From: Burkholderiales bacterium
Lineage (GTDB): Bacteria > Pseudomonadota > Gammaproteobacteria > Burkholderiales > SHXO01
NCBI GenBank assembly: GCA_020854105.1
Contig: JADZGB010000026.1
Location: forward strand, 1 to 64,000
Length of the DNA stretch: 64,000 bases
Direction: 5' to 3'
Part shown: positions 46,291 through 59,803 of the stretch, piece after piece
Layout of the letters: each line of letters begins with the position of its first letter
How positions within the stretch are numbered: the stretch's first letter is position 1
Program-made: the position numbers and the translations under genes
The notes under the pieces: generated by a model
Database searches by the model: none
Told to the model about the DNA's origin: nothing
The model's input: only the letters and a program-made list of their open reading frames with translations

Positions 46291-49200
46291 TCAGCAGGCT
46301 GCGCCCTGCGACATGCGTTCCAGCAGCCGCTTCGCGTCCTGCAGATCCCCGGTGCCATGCCCTTCGCTGAACCACTCGTACACCGGTTGCAACAGCGCGC
46401 GCGCACGGTACGCTTCCGAGCGCTCGTTCAGATACTCGGCATAGCTCGTCGCGGTGCGCAGTTCCCACGCGCGCGCGCCCTGCGCGCGGGCTATGCTCAG
46501 CGATTCCTCGAACAGGTCGACCACCTCGTGGTGAGGACCCGATCGGCGCAGACACTCGGCCTTCAGCCGGAGCACTTCGCTCAGCGAGCCGCGTTCGCCC
46601 CAACCAGGCCGGGCGATCTGTTCGAGACCCTCGTCCAGCAGATGCAGGGCGCCTGTCACGTCATCGATGCGCATCAGCGCTTGCGCATGTGCCGCCTTGA
46701 TGTAGGGCAGCCACACCTGCAGCCCCGCCCCGATCCAGTCTTGCGTCACCTGCTGGAACGCCGTCGCCGCACGGCCGGCGTCCCCCAGGTGCAGCCGCCA
46801 GAACGCCCGACTGAGCGGGCCGTAGACCAGCGTGAAGAACGGCAGCTTCTGCTCTGCCGCGACACGCTCTGCGTGATCGAGGTAGGCGGCCTGGACATCG
46901 GTGTCGCGTGCATCGGCAAGCAGGGTGTGCGACAGGAAGCAGCGCACCCAGCACAGGTTGAAGTGGTGACCCCGGCGCATGGAATGTTCGACGGCGAGTC
47001 GCGCGCTGGCCATGGCGCGTGCGGGGAAGCCGCAGCGCCATTGCGCGGCGGCGCGGTAGGCGTATGCAATGGTCTTCGGGTCGTGGTTGACGACACTCGC
47101 GACCTGCGCATCCCGCTCGCCATCGTAGCGCTCCAGAATTCGGTCGGCATGGCGGATGGAGTCGTGGAAGTCGCCGAGGAAGTAGAGGGAGTTGCAGCAC
47201 ACCCAGTCGCCGACGAGCTGCATGCCCGGATCGCCGATCTCCTCGGCAATCGCGGCGAGTTCGCGGGCGCGCGACAATGACTCCTCTACTTCGCCGCGGC
47301 ACATCCGGTCCACCCAGATGCCCCAGCGCACACGCAGCGTGTAGGGCGCGTCCTCGCGACCCTGCTTCAGGCGCAGCGCAGGCTCCAGGGTCGCGGCAAC
47401 CTGCGGATGCGTGTAGCCGTTGAGTTCCACACAGGCAATGCCCAGCAATGCCCGCAGGCGCAGCTCGAACTGCTCGCGCGTATCGCCCTGCTCGAGCGTC
47501 AGGCACGACTCCAGCCCACGCTGGAAGTATCCGATGGCCTCCTGCAGGGCCACGCGCTGCTGCGCCAGTTCCCCCGCACGCTGCCAGTACGGCAGCGCCT
47601 GCTCGATGCGCCCGGCCTCCGTGTAGTGATGCGCCAGCAACTCCGGCTCGCTGCGCACCTGCTCCGCGAAGCGCGCCTCGATTGCCGCCGCAATCTGCGC
47701 GTGCAGCCCCTGCCGCCTGCCCAGCAGCAGCGAATCGTAGGCCGCATCCTGCACCAGCGCGTGCTTGAACAGATAGCTCGCCTGCTCCCCCGTGCCACGG
47801 CGAAACACCAGCCCGCTCGCGCTCAGCCGCTCGAGCGCCTCGCGCAGCTGCGCCTCGCCCATCGGCGTGACTGCGCGCACCAGCTCGTGGCTGAACTGGC
47901 GCCCGATCACCGCCCCGATCTGCGCGATTTCCTTCACCGGAATGAGCCGGTCCAGCCGCGCCATCAGCGAGTCGCGCAGCGTATCTAGTATGGACAGCTT
48001 CTCCAGCCTGCCCGACACCCCGTAGCGATCGCCCAGATCGACCAGCAGCTCCGACTCGCGCACCGCCTTGGTCAGCTCCTCCAGAAACAGCGGCACCCCA
48101 TCGGTCCTGTCCACGATCTGCGTGACCAGCTCGGCGGGCAGCGGCTTGTCTCCCACCACCCCCAGCACCAGGCTCGCCCCCTGCGCACGGCTGAGCCGGT
48201 TCAGCGCAATCAGCGTCACGTGCGCACGCGACAGCCACGGCGGCGTGAACTCCGGCCGGTAGGTGATCACCACCAGCAACGGCAGAGCCCCCGCGCGGTC
48301 CACCAGCGCCGTGAGCACCTCCACCGTGGTCGGATCGGCCCAGTGCACGTCCTCGAACAGCACCGCCGTGGCCCGGCGCAGCGCCTGCTGCGCGATCAGA
48401 TCGACCAGCAGCGCCACCGTGTCCTCCTTCTGCCGCTGCGGGCTCATCTCCAGCACCCCGTAGCGCTGCTCGCACTCGATGGCCATCGCCCGCGCCAGCA
48501 GGCTGCACTCGGTGCGGCTGCGGCCCAGCTGTCCTTGCAGCCAGCCCTCCAGCCGCTCCAGCCTGGCCTCGCCACCGTCCTCGCGAGCGCATCCGAGCGC
48601 CCGCTCCAGCTGATCGACGAACGGATAGAACGCGCTGTTGCTGTAATAGGGAGAGCACTGGAACTGCAGCAGCGCCTCGAGCCGCTCGCCCAGCCGCTCA
48701 CACAGCGCGCGCAGCAGCCGCGACTTGCCGATCCCCGGCTCGCCCTGCAGCAGCACCACATGCCCCTCCCTGGCGCGCGCCACACTCCAGCGGTCGAGCA
48801 GCAGACCCACCTCCTGCGCCCGCCCCACCAGCGGCGTCAAGCGGCCCCGCAACGAGGCATCGAAACGGCTCGCCGCAGCGCTCGGACCGGTGACCCGGTA
48901 CGCATGCACCGGGTGCGGAATGCCCTTCAGGGCGATCGGTCCGCAGTCCTCGTAGCCGAACCCACCCCCTGCCAGCTCCCGGGTGCGCGCAGCGACGAGA
49001 ATCTCGCCGGCATTCGCCGTAGCCTGAAGCCGATGCGCCAGGTTGGGCGTCTCGCCCACGGCGCTTCTTTCCGATGCGAGGATGTGGGAGACGACGACGA
49101 GGCCCGAAGCGATGCCGATGCGCACGCCGAGCGGCTCGGCACCGCCCGCATTGCCGGCCCGCAGCCCGGCGAGGATCTCCAGTGCCGCACGGATGGCGCG

Positions 49201-49632
49201 ATCGGCCTCGCCCTCGTGGGCGAGCGGATAGCCGAAATAGGCCAGGATGCCGTCGCCTTGCACCTGCGCGACATAGCCGTCGAAGCGCTGGATCGCCCGG
49301 ATCGCGGTCTGGTGATAGCCGGAGAGCACCACCCGGTACGCCTCCGGATCGAGCCGGCTGCTCAGCTCGGTCGAACCCACCAGATCGCAGAACAGCACCG
49401 TGACCTGGCGGCGCTCACCTTCGAGCGCGGCGGCTTGCCGTGCAGGCGCCGGATCCGCGCCGCCGTGCACCGTGCGCAGGATGCGCTTGCCGTGACCGAG
49501 CGAGACGCCGAGGCGATGCAGATCCTGCTCGCTCAGGTCTGCGAGGATGTCGACGTCGATGTCGTTGCGCTCGAACGCGTCGGCATATTGCGGCAGGCCG
49601 GCCGCCTCGAGCCATTGCCTGATACCCGGCAC
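46291..49632 (-). CDS. SAM domain - class III nucleotide cyclase - AAA - TPR signalling protein
   Basis: The 1113-residue protein starts with a SAM domain (WLEAAGLPQYADAFERNDID, LSEQDLHRLGVSLGHGKRIL), then a class III cyclase domain (VTVLFCDLVGSTELS, VQGDGILAYFGYP, with both metal Asp present), an AAA-type ATPase with LLQGEPGIGKSRLLRAL, and a long TPR region to the end. Proteins of this architecture are large signalling ATPases; the cyclase should make a cyclic nucleotide, probably cAMP. It lies 62 nt downstream of the CurA-like oxidoreductase gene and may be cotranscribed with it and the secreted protein at 50748. Confidence 0.85.
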   Translation of the reverse strand: MPGIRQWLEAAGLPQYADAFERNDIDVDILADLSEQDLHRLGVSLGHGKRILRTVHGGADPAPARQAAALEGERRQVTVLFCDLVGSTELSSRLDPEAYRVVLSGYHQTAIRAIQRFDGYVAQVQGDGILAYFGYPLAHEGEADRAIRAALEILAGLRAGNAGGAEPLGVRIGIASGLVVVSHILASERSAVGETPNLAHRLQATANAGEILVAARTRELAGGGFGYEDCGPIALKGIPHPVHAYRVTGPSAAASRFDASLRGRLTPLVGRAQEVGLLLDRWSVARAREGHVVLLQGEPGIGKSRLLRALCERLGERLEALLQFQCSPYYSNSAFYPFVDQLERALGCAREDGGEARLERLEGWLQGQLGRSRTECSLLARAMAIECEQRYGVLEMSPQRQKEDTVALLVDLIAQQALRRATAVLFEDVHWADPTTVEVLTALVDRAGALPLLVVITYRPEFTPPWLSRAHVTLIALNRLSRAQGASLVLGVVGDKPLPAELVTQIVDRTDGVPLFLEELTKAVRESELLVDLGDRYGVSGRLEKLSILDTLRDSLMARLDRLIPVKEIAQIGAVIGRQFSHELVRAVTPMGEAQLREALERLSASGLVFRRGTGEQASYLFKHALVQDAAYDSLLLGRRQGLHAQIAAAIEARFAEQVRSEPELLAHHYTEAGRIEQALPYWQRAGELAQQRVALQEAIGYFQRGLESCLTLEQGDTREQFELRLRALLGIACVELNGYTHPQVAATLEPALRLKQGREDAPYTLRVRWGIWVDRMCRGEVEESLSRARELAAIAEEIGDPGMQLVGDWVCCNSLYFLGDFHDSIRHADRILERYDGERDAQVASVVNHDPKTIAYAYRAAAQWRCGFPARAMASARLAVEHSMRRGHHFNLCWVRCFLSHTLLADARDTDVQAAYLDHAERVAAEQKLPFFTLVYGPLSRAFWRLHLGDAGRAATAFQQVTQDWIGAGLQVWLPYIKAAHAQALMRIDDVTGALHLLDEGLEQIARPGWGERGSLSEVLRLKAECLRRSGPHHEVVDLFEESLSIARAQGARAWELRTATSYAEYLNERSEAYRARALLQPVYEWFSEGHGTGDLQDAKRLLERMSQGAAC

Positions 49633-49694
49633 GCACGCCTCCCTGCATGCTGCACCGCGGACTTCGGCGAGGCGCCGGCTTGCCCGGCACCTCT

Positions 49695-50738
49695 CTAGGA
49701 CATTCGTACGATCAGCTTACCGCAACTGCTGCCGTCGAACAGCCTGTTGAGCGCACGCGGCGCCTGCCGCAGTCCCTCGATGGTGTCTATGCGCACCTGC
49801 AGCCTGCCCTGCGCGTGCCAGTCGAGAAGATGCTCGAAGGCCTCCTTCGCCCGTGCGCGATAGTCCGAGTACAGGAAGCCCTGCATGCGGCTCCGTCGCA
49901 GGGTCAGGTTGAGAAGGTTGTTCGGCCCCGGCGGCAGGGTGAGCACCCCGGCAATGTCGTTGTAGACGGAGAGCATGCCGCACGCGACCACGCGCGCGCC
50001 AACGTTCAGGTTGGCCAGCGCGTCCTCCAGCAGCGGGCCGCCCACGTTGTCGAAGTACACGTCGATCCCCACGGGACACAGTTTGCGCAGGCGGTGAAAT
50101 ACCGGCTCGGTCTTGTAGTCGATCGCCGTGTCGAAGCCCAGCTCCTCGCGAAGCCAGCGGCACTTCTGCGCCGATCCGGCAATGCCCACCACACGGCAGC
50201 CGCGCAGCAGGCCGATCTGGCCGACCATCGAGCCCACGGCACCGGCCGCGCTGGACACCACCAGCGTCTCTCCCGCGCGAGGCTGACCGATCTCCAGCAA
50301 TCCGAAGTAGGCGGCGAGGCCGACGTGCCCGCACAGCGTCATGTGGGTCTGGGGCGTCAGGCGCTCCGCCTGGCGCATGCGCCACAGCGCGTGCCCCTCA
50401 CCGGAGACGATCGCGTAGTCCTGCCATCCGAGCACCCCCTGCACCACGCACCCTTCGGCATAGGCGGCACATCGCGACGCGACCACCGTGCCCATCGCGA
50501 TACCGCGCATGACCGTGCCGATCGCCTGCACCGGCACGGTCGTATCGGTGGGCCACATCCACAAACGGTTGCCGGGGTCGACGGACAGGTACTCGCATCG
50601 CACCAGCACCTGCCCCGGACCGGGCAGCGGAACCGGCTCCTCGTGCCAGTCGAAGTCCGATTCCCTTGCCATGCCCACCGGCCGCCGTGCAAGACGCCAC
50701 TGGCGATTCACGGCGTGGGCGAGCGTTGCCCCTGCCAC
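49695..50738 (-). CDS. NADP-dependent MDR oxidoreductase (CurA-like)
   Basis: The 347-residue protein is a zinc-less medium-chain dehydrogenase/reductase of the leukotriene/curcumin reductase type: DWHEEPVPLPGPGQVLVRCEYLSVDPGNR, the Rossmann motif SSAAGAVGSMVGQI, and VDVYFDNVGG with YNDIAG. Such enzymes reduce enones with NADPH. It begins 9 nt after the secreted-protein gene and is followed by the cyclase gene 62 nt on; all three share a strand. Its role in that operon is unknown. Confidence 0.85.
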   Translation of the reverse strand: MAGATLAHAVNRQWRLARRPVGMARESDFDWHEEPVPLPGPGQVLVRCEYLSVDPGNRLWMWPTDTTVPVQAIGTVMRGIAMGTVVASRCAAYAEGCVVQGVLGWQDYAIVSGEGHALWRMRQAERLTPQTHMTLCGHVGLAAYFGLLEIGQPRAGETLVVSSAAGAVGSMVGQIGLLRGCRVVGIAGSAQKCRWLREELGFDTAIDYKTEPVFHRLRKLCPVGIDVYFDNVGGPLLEDALANLNVGARVVACGMLSVYNDIAGVLTLPPGPNNLLNLTLRRSRMQGFLYSDYRARAKEAFEHLLDWHAQGRLQVRIDTIEGLRQAPRALNRLFDGSSCGKLIVRMS

Positions 50739-50747
50739 ATCGGCCCT

Positions 50748-51269
50748 TCAGTAGCTGACCTGTCCGGTCCAGTTGAAGGTCGCACCGAAAGGGGAATCCT
50801 TGGCCGAGTAGCGAAGTTCTCCCTTGATGGCGGCGAACTTGCCCGTTCCCCCGACCAGCGTCTTCACGCCGTCGGTGGACATGGTGAAGCTGCCGTCCTG
50901 ATTCACGTTCACCGAATGCGTACCCTGGAAGTAGCCCCAGCTGAAGTCGCCGTTGCGATGCCGGAACTCGAGCAGCCCCTGGTGCCGGCAGCCGCCCGGA
51001 CCGCAGATGACCTGCGTGGGCGCGGTCTCGATGATGCCGTCGAAGTCGGGATCCGAACTGGTGAAGGTCCAGGTCGCGGTCCACTGCGACATCTCCTCCT
51101 GCGGATTCGCCGACTCGTGCCCGACCTGCTTGCCGGCCATGCCGATGAAGATGCCGGTGCCCGTCATCTTCTTGTCCGCGGCGAACGCGAACGAGGCACT
51201 GAACGCGCCGGCCAACAGTGCGATGAGCAGGATCCGGGAGGTATGGAACTTCGCGTGACGCGATTGCAT
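50748..51269 (-). CDS. Small secreted protein, GTGKF family (paralogue C)
   Basis: The 173-residue protein has a signal peptide (ILLIALLAGAFSASFAFA) and a Gly/Thr-rich mature chain of unknown family. It shares VGGTGKFAAIKGELRY with the two secreted proteins at 16272 and 45717, so it is a more distant member of that group. One CGPGGCRH pair could form a disulfide. The start at 51269 gives a clean signal peptide. It is the first gene of a likely operon with an MDR reductase and a cyclase-AAA protein. Confidence 0.7.
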   Translation of the reverse strand: MQSRHAKFHTSRILLIALLAGAFSASFAFAADKKMTGTGIFIGMAGKQVGHESANPQEEMSQWTATWTFTSSDPDFDGIIETAPTQVICGPGGCRHQGLLEFRHRNGDFSWGYFQGTHSVNVNQDGSFTMSTDGVKTLVGGTGKFAAIKGELRYSAKDSPFGATFNWTGQVSY

Positions 51270-51477
51270 GGTGGCTCCTCGTTCGTTGTGTCCACGGCGT
51301 TCCGACCCGCGACGGTTGCCGCGGGTCACGCAGCCGCAGATTGGCACTCGCAGCGCTGCCGCGAATATGACGAACGACGCATGCGGGAAGTGAACTGGTT
51401 CACATCCGGGCCATTTGCCCCACCATCACCGCTGGCTGGTAGGCTATTGGCTGGCCGCCTCCGATACGGTTCAATCC

Positions 51478-52302
51478 ATGCCCCTCCAGTCTTCCTCCGC
51501 CGAACGCCTCGCCGCCTCCATCCCCGACGGCGCCCGCCTCGCCATCCCCAAGACCGCCGCCGGCGTGTCGATGGCCGTCACCCGCGAGCTGGTGCACCGG
51601 GCAGCGCGCGACCTGCACCTGATCGGCATTCCCACCAGCGGCCTGCAGGCGGACATCCTCATCGGCGCGGGCTGCGTGTCCCTCATCGAGACGTCCGCAG
51701 TATCGCTGGGCGAGTTCGGCACGGGTCCGCGCTTCGCCGCGGCCGTGCGCACCGGCGCGGTGAAGGTACTGGATGCCACCTGCCCGGCGATCTACGCGGC
51801 GCTGCAGGCGGGCGTGAAGGGCATTCCCTTCATCCCCCTGCGCGGGCTGATCGGCACCGACGTGCTGACGCAGCGGGCCGACTGGAAGGTGATCGACAAT
51901 CCCTTCGGCCAGGACGACCCGATCGTGCTGCTGCCGGCGATCCGCCCGGACGTGGCGCTGTTCCATGCCGCCCGCGCAGACCGCAGCGGCAACGTCTACG
52001 TCGGGCGCGAGCGCGAGCTGATGATGATGGCGCAGGCGGCGCTACGCACGCTGGTCACGGTGGAGGAAATCGTCGACGAGGATCTGATGGCCGACGACTC
52101 CAGCGCGGCGGCCACGATCGCCGCACTGTACGTGGACGAGATCGCCGTCGCGCCGCGTGGTGCGTGGCCGCTGGCCTTCCTCGATCGCTACGCGCTCGAT
52201 GCAAGAGCGCTTGGCGAGTACGCCGCACTGGCGCGCACCGAGGCGGGTTTCCGCAGCTTCCTCGACAGCTGGCTGGGCAACGAGAAGGGACGAGCGGCAT
52301 GA
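51478..52302 (+). CDS. CoA-transferase family I, alpha-type subunit
   Basis: The 274-residue protein is a family I CoA-transferase alpha subunit: GARLAIPKTAAGVSMAVTRELVHRAARDLHLIGIPTSGLQADILIGAGCVSLIETS and KGIPFIPLRGLIGTDVL. The closest known relatives by eye are the glutaconate/3-oxoacid classes, which move CoA between acids. It ends in ATGA overlap with the beta-subunit gene (52299-52302). The ATG at 51478 was chosen over an upstream one in the same frame because family homology starts there. Confidence 0.85.
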   Translation: MPLQSSSAERLAASIPDGARLAIPKTAAGVSMAVTRELVHRAARDLHLIGIPTSGLQADILIGAGCVSLIETSAVSLGEFGTGPRFAAAVRTGAVKVLDATCPAIYAALQAGVKGIPFIPLRGLIGTDVLTQRADWKVIDNPFGQDDPIVLLPAIRPDVALFHAARADRSGNVYVGRERELMMMAQAALRTLVTVEEIVDEDLMADDSSAAATIAALYVDEIAVAPRGAWPLAFLDRYALDARALGEYAALARTEAGFRSFLDSWLGNEKGRAA

Positions 52303-53078
52303 GCACCGTTCGGATTGACCCGGGGTCGGGCGAAGCGGCCAGCGCGTGCAGCCAGGCCGAACTGCTGATCAGCGTGGTGGCCGGCCTGCTGGCCGGCTGC
52401 CGGCACGTCGCGGTAGGCGAGTCGTCGCCGATCCCCGGTGCCGGCGCCTTTCTCGCCAGCCGCCGGTCGAGTGGCGCACTGCGCGTCAGCGCGCTGGGTT
52501 CGCGCACGCACAACATGATGGTCAACGGCAGCGTCGAGCTGTTCGACCTCGCCGCGCAGGGGCGCATCGACGCGTTCTTCCTCGGCGGCGGCCAGATCGA
52601 CGGCCAGGGAAACATCAACCTGGTCGGCACCGGCCCCTACCCGCGCACCGACGTGCGCTGGCCCGGTTCGTTCGGTTCCAGCTATCTGTACTTCCTCGTG
52701 CCGCGCGTGATCCTGTTCCGCGAGGAGCACACGCGTCGCGTGATGGTGCCGAGGGTCGACTTCGTCAGCGCCCCCGGCGTGAGCGCGCCGAATGTCTATC
52801 GCACGGGCGGTCCGTACGCCCTGCTGACCGGACTGGGCCTGTTCATGTTCGACAAGACGGAGCAGCGCTTCCGGCTGGGGAGCGTGCACCCGGGTCACAC
52901 GCTGGAGGAGATCCGTGACGAGACGGGTTTCGAGTTCGACTGCCCGGCACGGGTGGACGTGACCGCAGCGCCCGACGCCTCGACGCTCGCCCTGATTCGC
53001 GGGGAGATCAGAAGCGAGATCGCGGAGATCTATCCGAAGTTCGCCGCGGGGCTTGGATCGCGGCTTTCGCCGGAATGA
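52299..53078 (+). CDS. CoA-transferase family I, beta-type subunit
   Basis: The 259-residue protein continues the pair: AVGESSPIPGAGAFLASRR, then NGSVELFDLAAQGRIDAFFLGGGQIDGQGNINLVGTG, and GGPYALLTGLGLFMFD. The acid that carries the catalytic Glu in 3-oxoacid CoA-transferases is not obvious by eye. The last seven codons (GSRLSPE) are read from the dispersed palindromic repeat at 53053-53085, so the C-terminus has been rewritten by an inserted or expanded repeat. Confidence 0.85.
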   Translation: MSTVRIDPGSGEAASACSQAELLISVVAGLLAGCRHVAVGESSPIPGAGAFLASRRSSGALRVSALGSRTHNMMVNGSVELFDLAAQGRIDAFFLGGGQIDGQGNINLVGTGPYPRTDVRWPGSFGSSYLYFLVPRVILFREEHTRRVMVPRVDFVSAPGVSAPNVYRTGGPYALLTGLGLFMFDKTEQRFRLGSVHPGHTLEEIRDETGFEFDCPARVDVTAAPDASTLALIRGEIRSEIAEIYPKFAAGLGSRLSPE

Positions 53079-53085
53079 CGGATAC
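53053..53085. repeat. Dispersed palindromic repeat overlapping a gene end
   Basis: ttggatcgcggctttcgccggaatgacgg is a member of the dispersed family; its first half codes for the last residues and stop of the CoA-transferase beta gene. Confidence 0.7.
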
Positions 53086-53152
53086 ATCGTCGCCAGCGGA
53101 TCAACCTGGCGCCACAGTGCGACTTCCGCTCGGATCAAGCCAGGGCTCGCCC

Positions 53153-55888
<2,736 letters not shown>

Positions 55889-55892
<4 letters not shown>

Positions 55893-56905
55893 GCCGTCGG
55901 CTCCGCGAGCATGTTCATCACCAGCCGGATCATCACCTCCTTGTCCCGTGCGGCCGACTCGGCCACCAGCAGCGCGAGTGCGGCCAGGCCCACATCGTTG
56001 ATCACCGTCTCTCGGTTGCGAACGAGCCGGCGGTTGCGGTTCAGGAAGTCCACGAACAGGAACGAACCGATGCGCTTGTTGCCGTCGGAGAAGGGGTGGT
56101 TCTTGATGACGAAGTACAGCAGGTGCGCGGCCTTCGACTCGACGGTGGGATATGCCGGTTCACCGAACACGCTCTGGTCGAGGTTGCCGAGCAAGGCGGC
56201 AAGCCCTTCCTCGCGCTCGCGTCCGAACAGGTCGGTGGCCTCGCCGCGCGTCAGCAGCTCGAGCTTGAGGCGCACGATGGCGGCGCGCGCTTCGGCCACT
56301 GACGGCAGGACGCCACCGGCCATACCCCTGGGCTCGATCAGCAGGCCTTCGTCGTAGCGCTGCAGGAGCAGGAAGGTCTGCGTGTAGCGGGCGATGACAT
56401 CGACCAGCCCGCGGCCCTGGTCCGTGCTCAGCGCGTCGCCGGCGGCGGCCTTTCGCACCAGTGCCAAGGCAGCTTCCAGCTCGCGCGCGTTGTGCTCGAA
56501 GCGCTGCTGGTTGAGCGTGTAGCCGCGTACCAGGTGCTCGCGCAGTGTTCGCGTAGCCCATTGGCGGAAGCGCACGCCGCGGCGGGAATTGACGCGATAG
56601 CCCACCGAGATGATCGCGTCGAGGTTGTAATGCTTTACTTGGCGACGAACGCGGCGTTTCCCTTCCGACTGAACTACCGAGAAATCCTCGGTAGTTGCAG
56701 CTTCCTCCAACTCACTGTCGGCAAAGATGTTCTTCAGGTGCAGTCCGACGTTGTCAGTTGAACTGTCGAAGACATCGGCCATCTGCCGCTGGGTCAACCA
56801 GACCGTGTCGCGGTCGAGCTTGACCTCCACTCGCACGCCGCCGTCGGGCGCCTCGTAGACGAGGACTTCGCCGCTGGGAGTGTCCGTTCTGCCGGAACTG
56901 GTCAC
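55889..56905 (-). CDS. RhuM - Fic/DOC fusion protein
   Basis: The 338-residue protein has an N-terminal RhuM-type domain (VEVKLDRDTVWLTQRQMADVF, KHYNLDAIISVGYRVNSRRGVRFRQWA) and a C-terminal Fic domain with the complete HPFSDGNKRIG motif. Fic proteins transfer AMP or other groups onto targets. Such RhuM-Fic genes are often placed inside type I restriction operons. Starts with GTG overlapping the stop of a 40-codon ORF (GTGA, 56902-56905), and its own stop overlaps the hsdR start. It is intact although its operon partners are broken. Confidence 0.85.
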
Positions 56906-57024
56906 TTTCGAGCCCCCTGAAGCTCGGGCACGCCGGTGCTGGCCGGCGTGTCGTCGCCTGCGACGATCCGTCGCACGTCATCGATGGTTTCGTAGACTGC
57001 GATCTTGCCGCCGGGTTGGGCCAT
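56902..57024 (-). CDS. 40-codon coupled ORF in the restriction operon
   Basis: The small product ([18 protein letters not shown] and beyond) has no recognised domain. It is supported by context: its ATG shares one base with the TGA of the upstream gene (57024), and its TGA overlaps the GTG of the RhuM-Fic gene. This unbroken coupling between genes implies it is translated. An antitoxin-like partner of the Fic protein is a guess. Confidence 0.5.
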   Translation of the reverse strand: MAQPGGKIAVYETIDDVRRIVAGDDTPASTGVPELQGARK

Positions 57025-58786
57025 CAGATCGCCCTCCCGATGAACTTCTCCGCGCCCTTGACCGGCAGCTCGCCGGAGACGAGTTTGGGAAGGAGAGTGT
57101 CGCGCAGGGCGGCGAGGGTGCGGGATTCGCGCTCGACCTCGCGCTCGACAAGCCCCTGTTGCGCCAAGCGATCGAGCAGCCGGTAGGCTCGCGGGCCGGT
57201 GATCCGGCACAACTCCGCCGCCTCGCGCCGGGTGATCCGCCCGTGCTTGTCGACGTATTGCAGCACCATCTGCTCCTGTTGCACCGGCTCGAATCCGCGC
57301 TGGCGAACGTAGCCGGCCTTGTCGCCGAGCAGCCGGTAGGCCGCGGCCGACAGGTGCCAGCTGCGGCCCTTCTTCTGGCCGCGTTCTTCGACGAGCCCGG
57401 CTTCGATCAGGCGATGCAGCGCGGCGCGCGTCTGCGCTTCCGGCTTCTGCGCGAGTCGGGCAGCCTCGTCGGTGGCGACGCTGCGCGCCTGCCACAGGGT
57501 GTTGAGAATGAGCAGTTCGTCGAGCGCGAGGTCCCGTCCCTGCTGGGCTTCGGTCACCAGCAGGCGCACGAAGTCGAGGTTGGCCGCGCCGCCGGGGATG
57601 ACGACGCTCACCGTCGCTTCGTTGCTGCGCGCATAGGATGGGGCGGGGCGGCCATTGCGCAGTTGCTCGAAAAAGATGGTGTCGATGCCGCGCGCGGTGC
57701 GCTCGACGATGCCTGCCCGCTTGAAGGCGTCGGCCAGCAGCGGGTTGCGCGGGCGCGGCGCGGTGACGAGCAGGTTGTCGAGCCGCACGCCCTCGGGAAA
57801 GCCGCCGGGACTGGTGATCTCGATATGGTCGGTCTGCCACTGGAAGTGCACGGCGCCCAGACGCTGGTAGTCACGGTGGATCAACGCGTTGGCCAGCGCC
57901 TCGCGCAATGCACGCTCCGGGTAGTCGGGCACGCCCACGCGCAGGAGGCCCACCATCAGTTCCTGCTCGCGATTGCGGGCGCGGATGCGCGCCTCGCACT
58001 CTTCCATCACACGCAGGAGCGGCCAGCGGAAGAAGTCGTTGGCCTCCACGTCGAGCCCGCGCAGCACCTGGAAGGCGACTTCGTGGCCGGGCATGTGGCG
58101 GCGCAGCGCATCGTCCTTGCCGAAGAGCAGCAGTGCGGCCAGCCGCACGCCGCGCACGTTGCCGTTGGCGTCGACGACGCCGAGTGCCTTGGCCAGTTCC
58201 AGATCGGGCAGCTCGAGCAGGGACTCGTCGCTGCGTCCGCGCCGCTCGCGCACGCTGCGCCGGAAGCGCTCGAATTCCAGCGGGTCGAGGTGCTCCCAGC
58301 GCGCATCGGCAACGATCTGCGACGACGGGTCGAGCAGTCTGCGGTCGGCCTGCAGGGACTGCACGGCGTAACCGTCCATGGGCAGGCATGCGGGCCTGCC
58401 GCCACCGTCCAGCGTGCGGCGCAGAAAGACCCCCTCGCTGGTGGCCACCGGCTGGCGTTGCGCCGGCACTTCGATGACGAGCACTGCGCTGCCGTCGATT
58501 GTCGTGCTCTCGACCTGCACGGCGATCGAGGGGCGGGTGCGGTTGGCGATCAGGGCGGCGACTCTGGCCGGGTCAGTCACCTCGCCATGCCAGGGTCGCG
58601 CGCCGGTGATGCGGCCATCGTCTTCCACGCCGATGAGCAACCACGCAGACTCGGTCCCGGTCCGGTTGGCGAGGCACACAACGGCCTCGACGAGGTCTCG
58701 ATCGTTCAGCGGCGCGCGTTCTTCGCCCTTGAACTCGATCGCGAGCGTTTCGCCGCTCGCGACCAGCATGTGCAGGGTCTGCGGAG

Positions 58787-58790
<4 letters not shown>
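57024..58790 (-). CDS. AlbA_2/HTH protein carrying a fused HsdS tail
   Basis: The 588-residue protein has an AlbA_2 (AAA_4-type) N-terminus ([38 protein letters not shown]), a middle with a GHKL-like part ([25 protein letters not shown]) and C-terminal winged helices. Residues 555-588 ([21 protein letters not shown]) are instead the usual C-terminus of a type I HsdS subunit. A deletion has removed the rest of hsdS and fused its tail here. ATGA overlap links it to hsdM upstream (58787-58790). Confidence 0.85.

Positions 58791-59803
<1,013 letters not shown>

Noticed and set aside
46291-49632. The large cyclase protein considered as a fourth BTAD regulator
   Set aside because: It has SAM, cyclase and AAA domains but no winged helix or BTAD; only the general ATPase-TPR design is shared.
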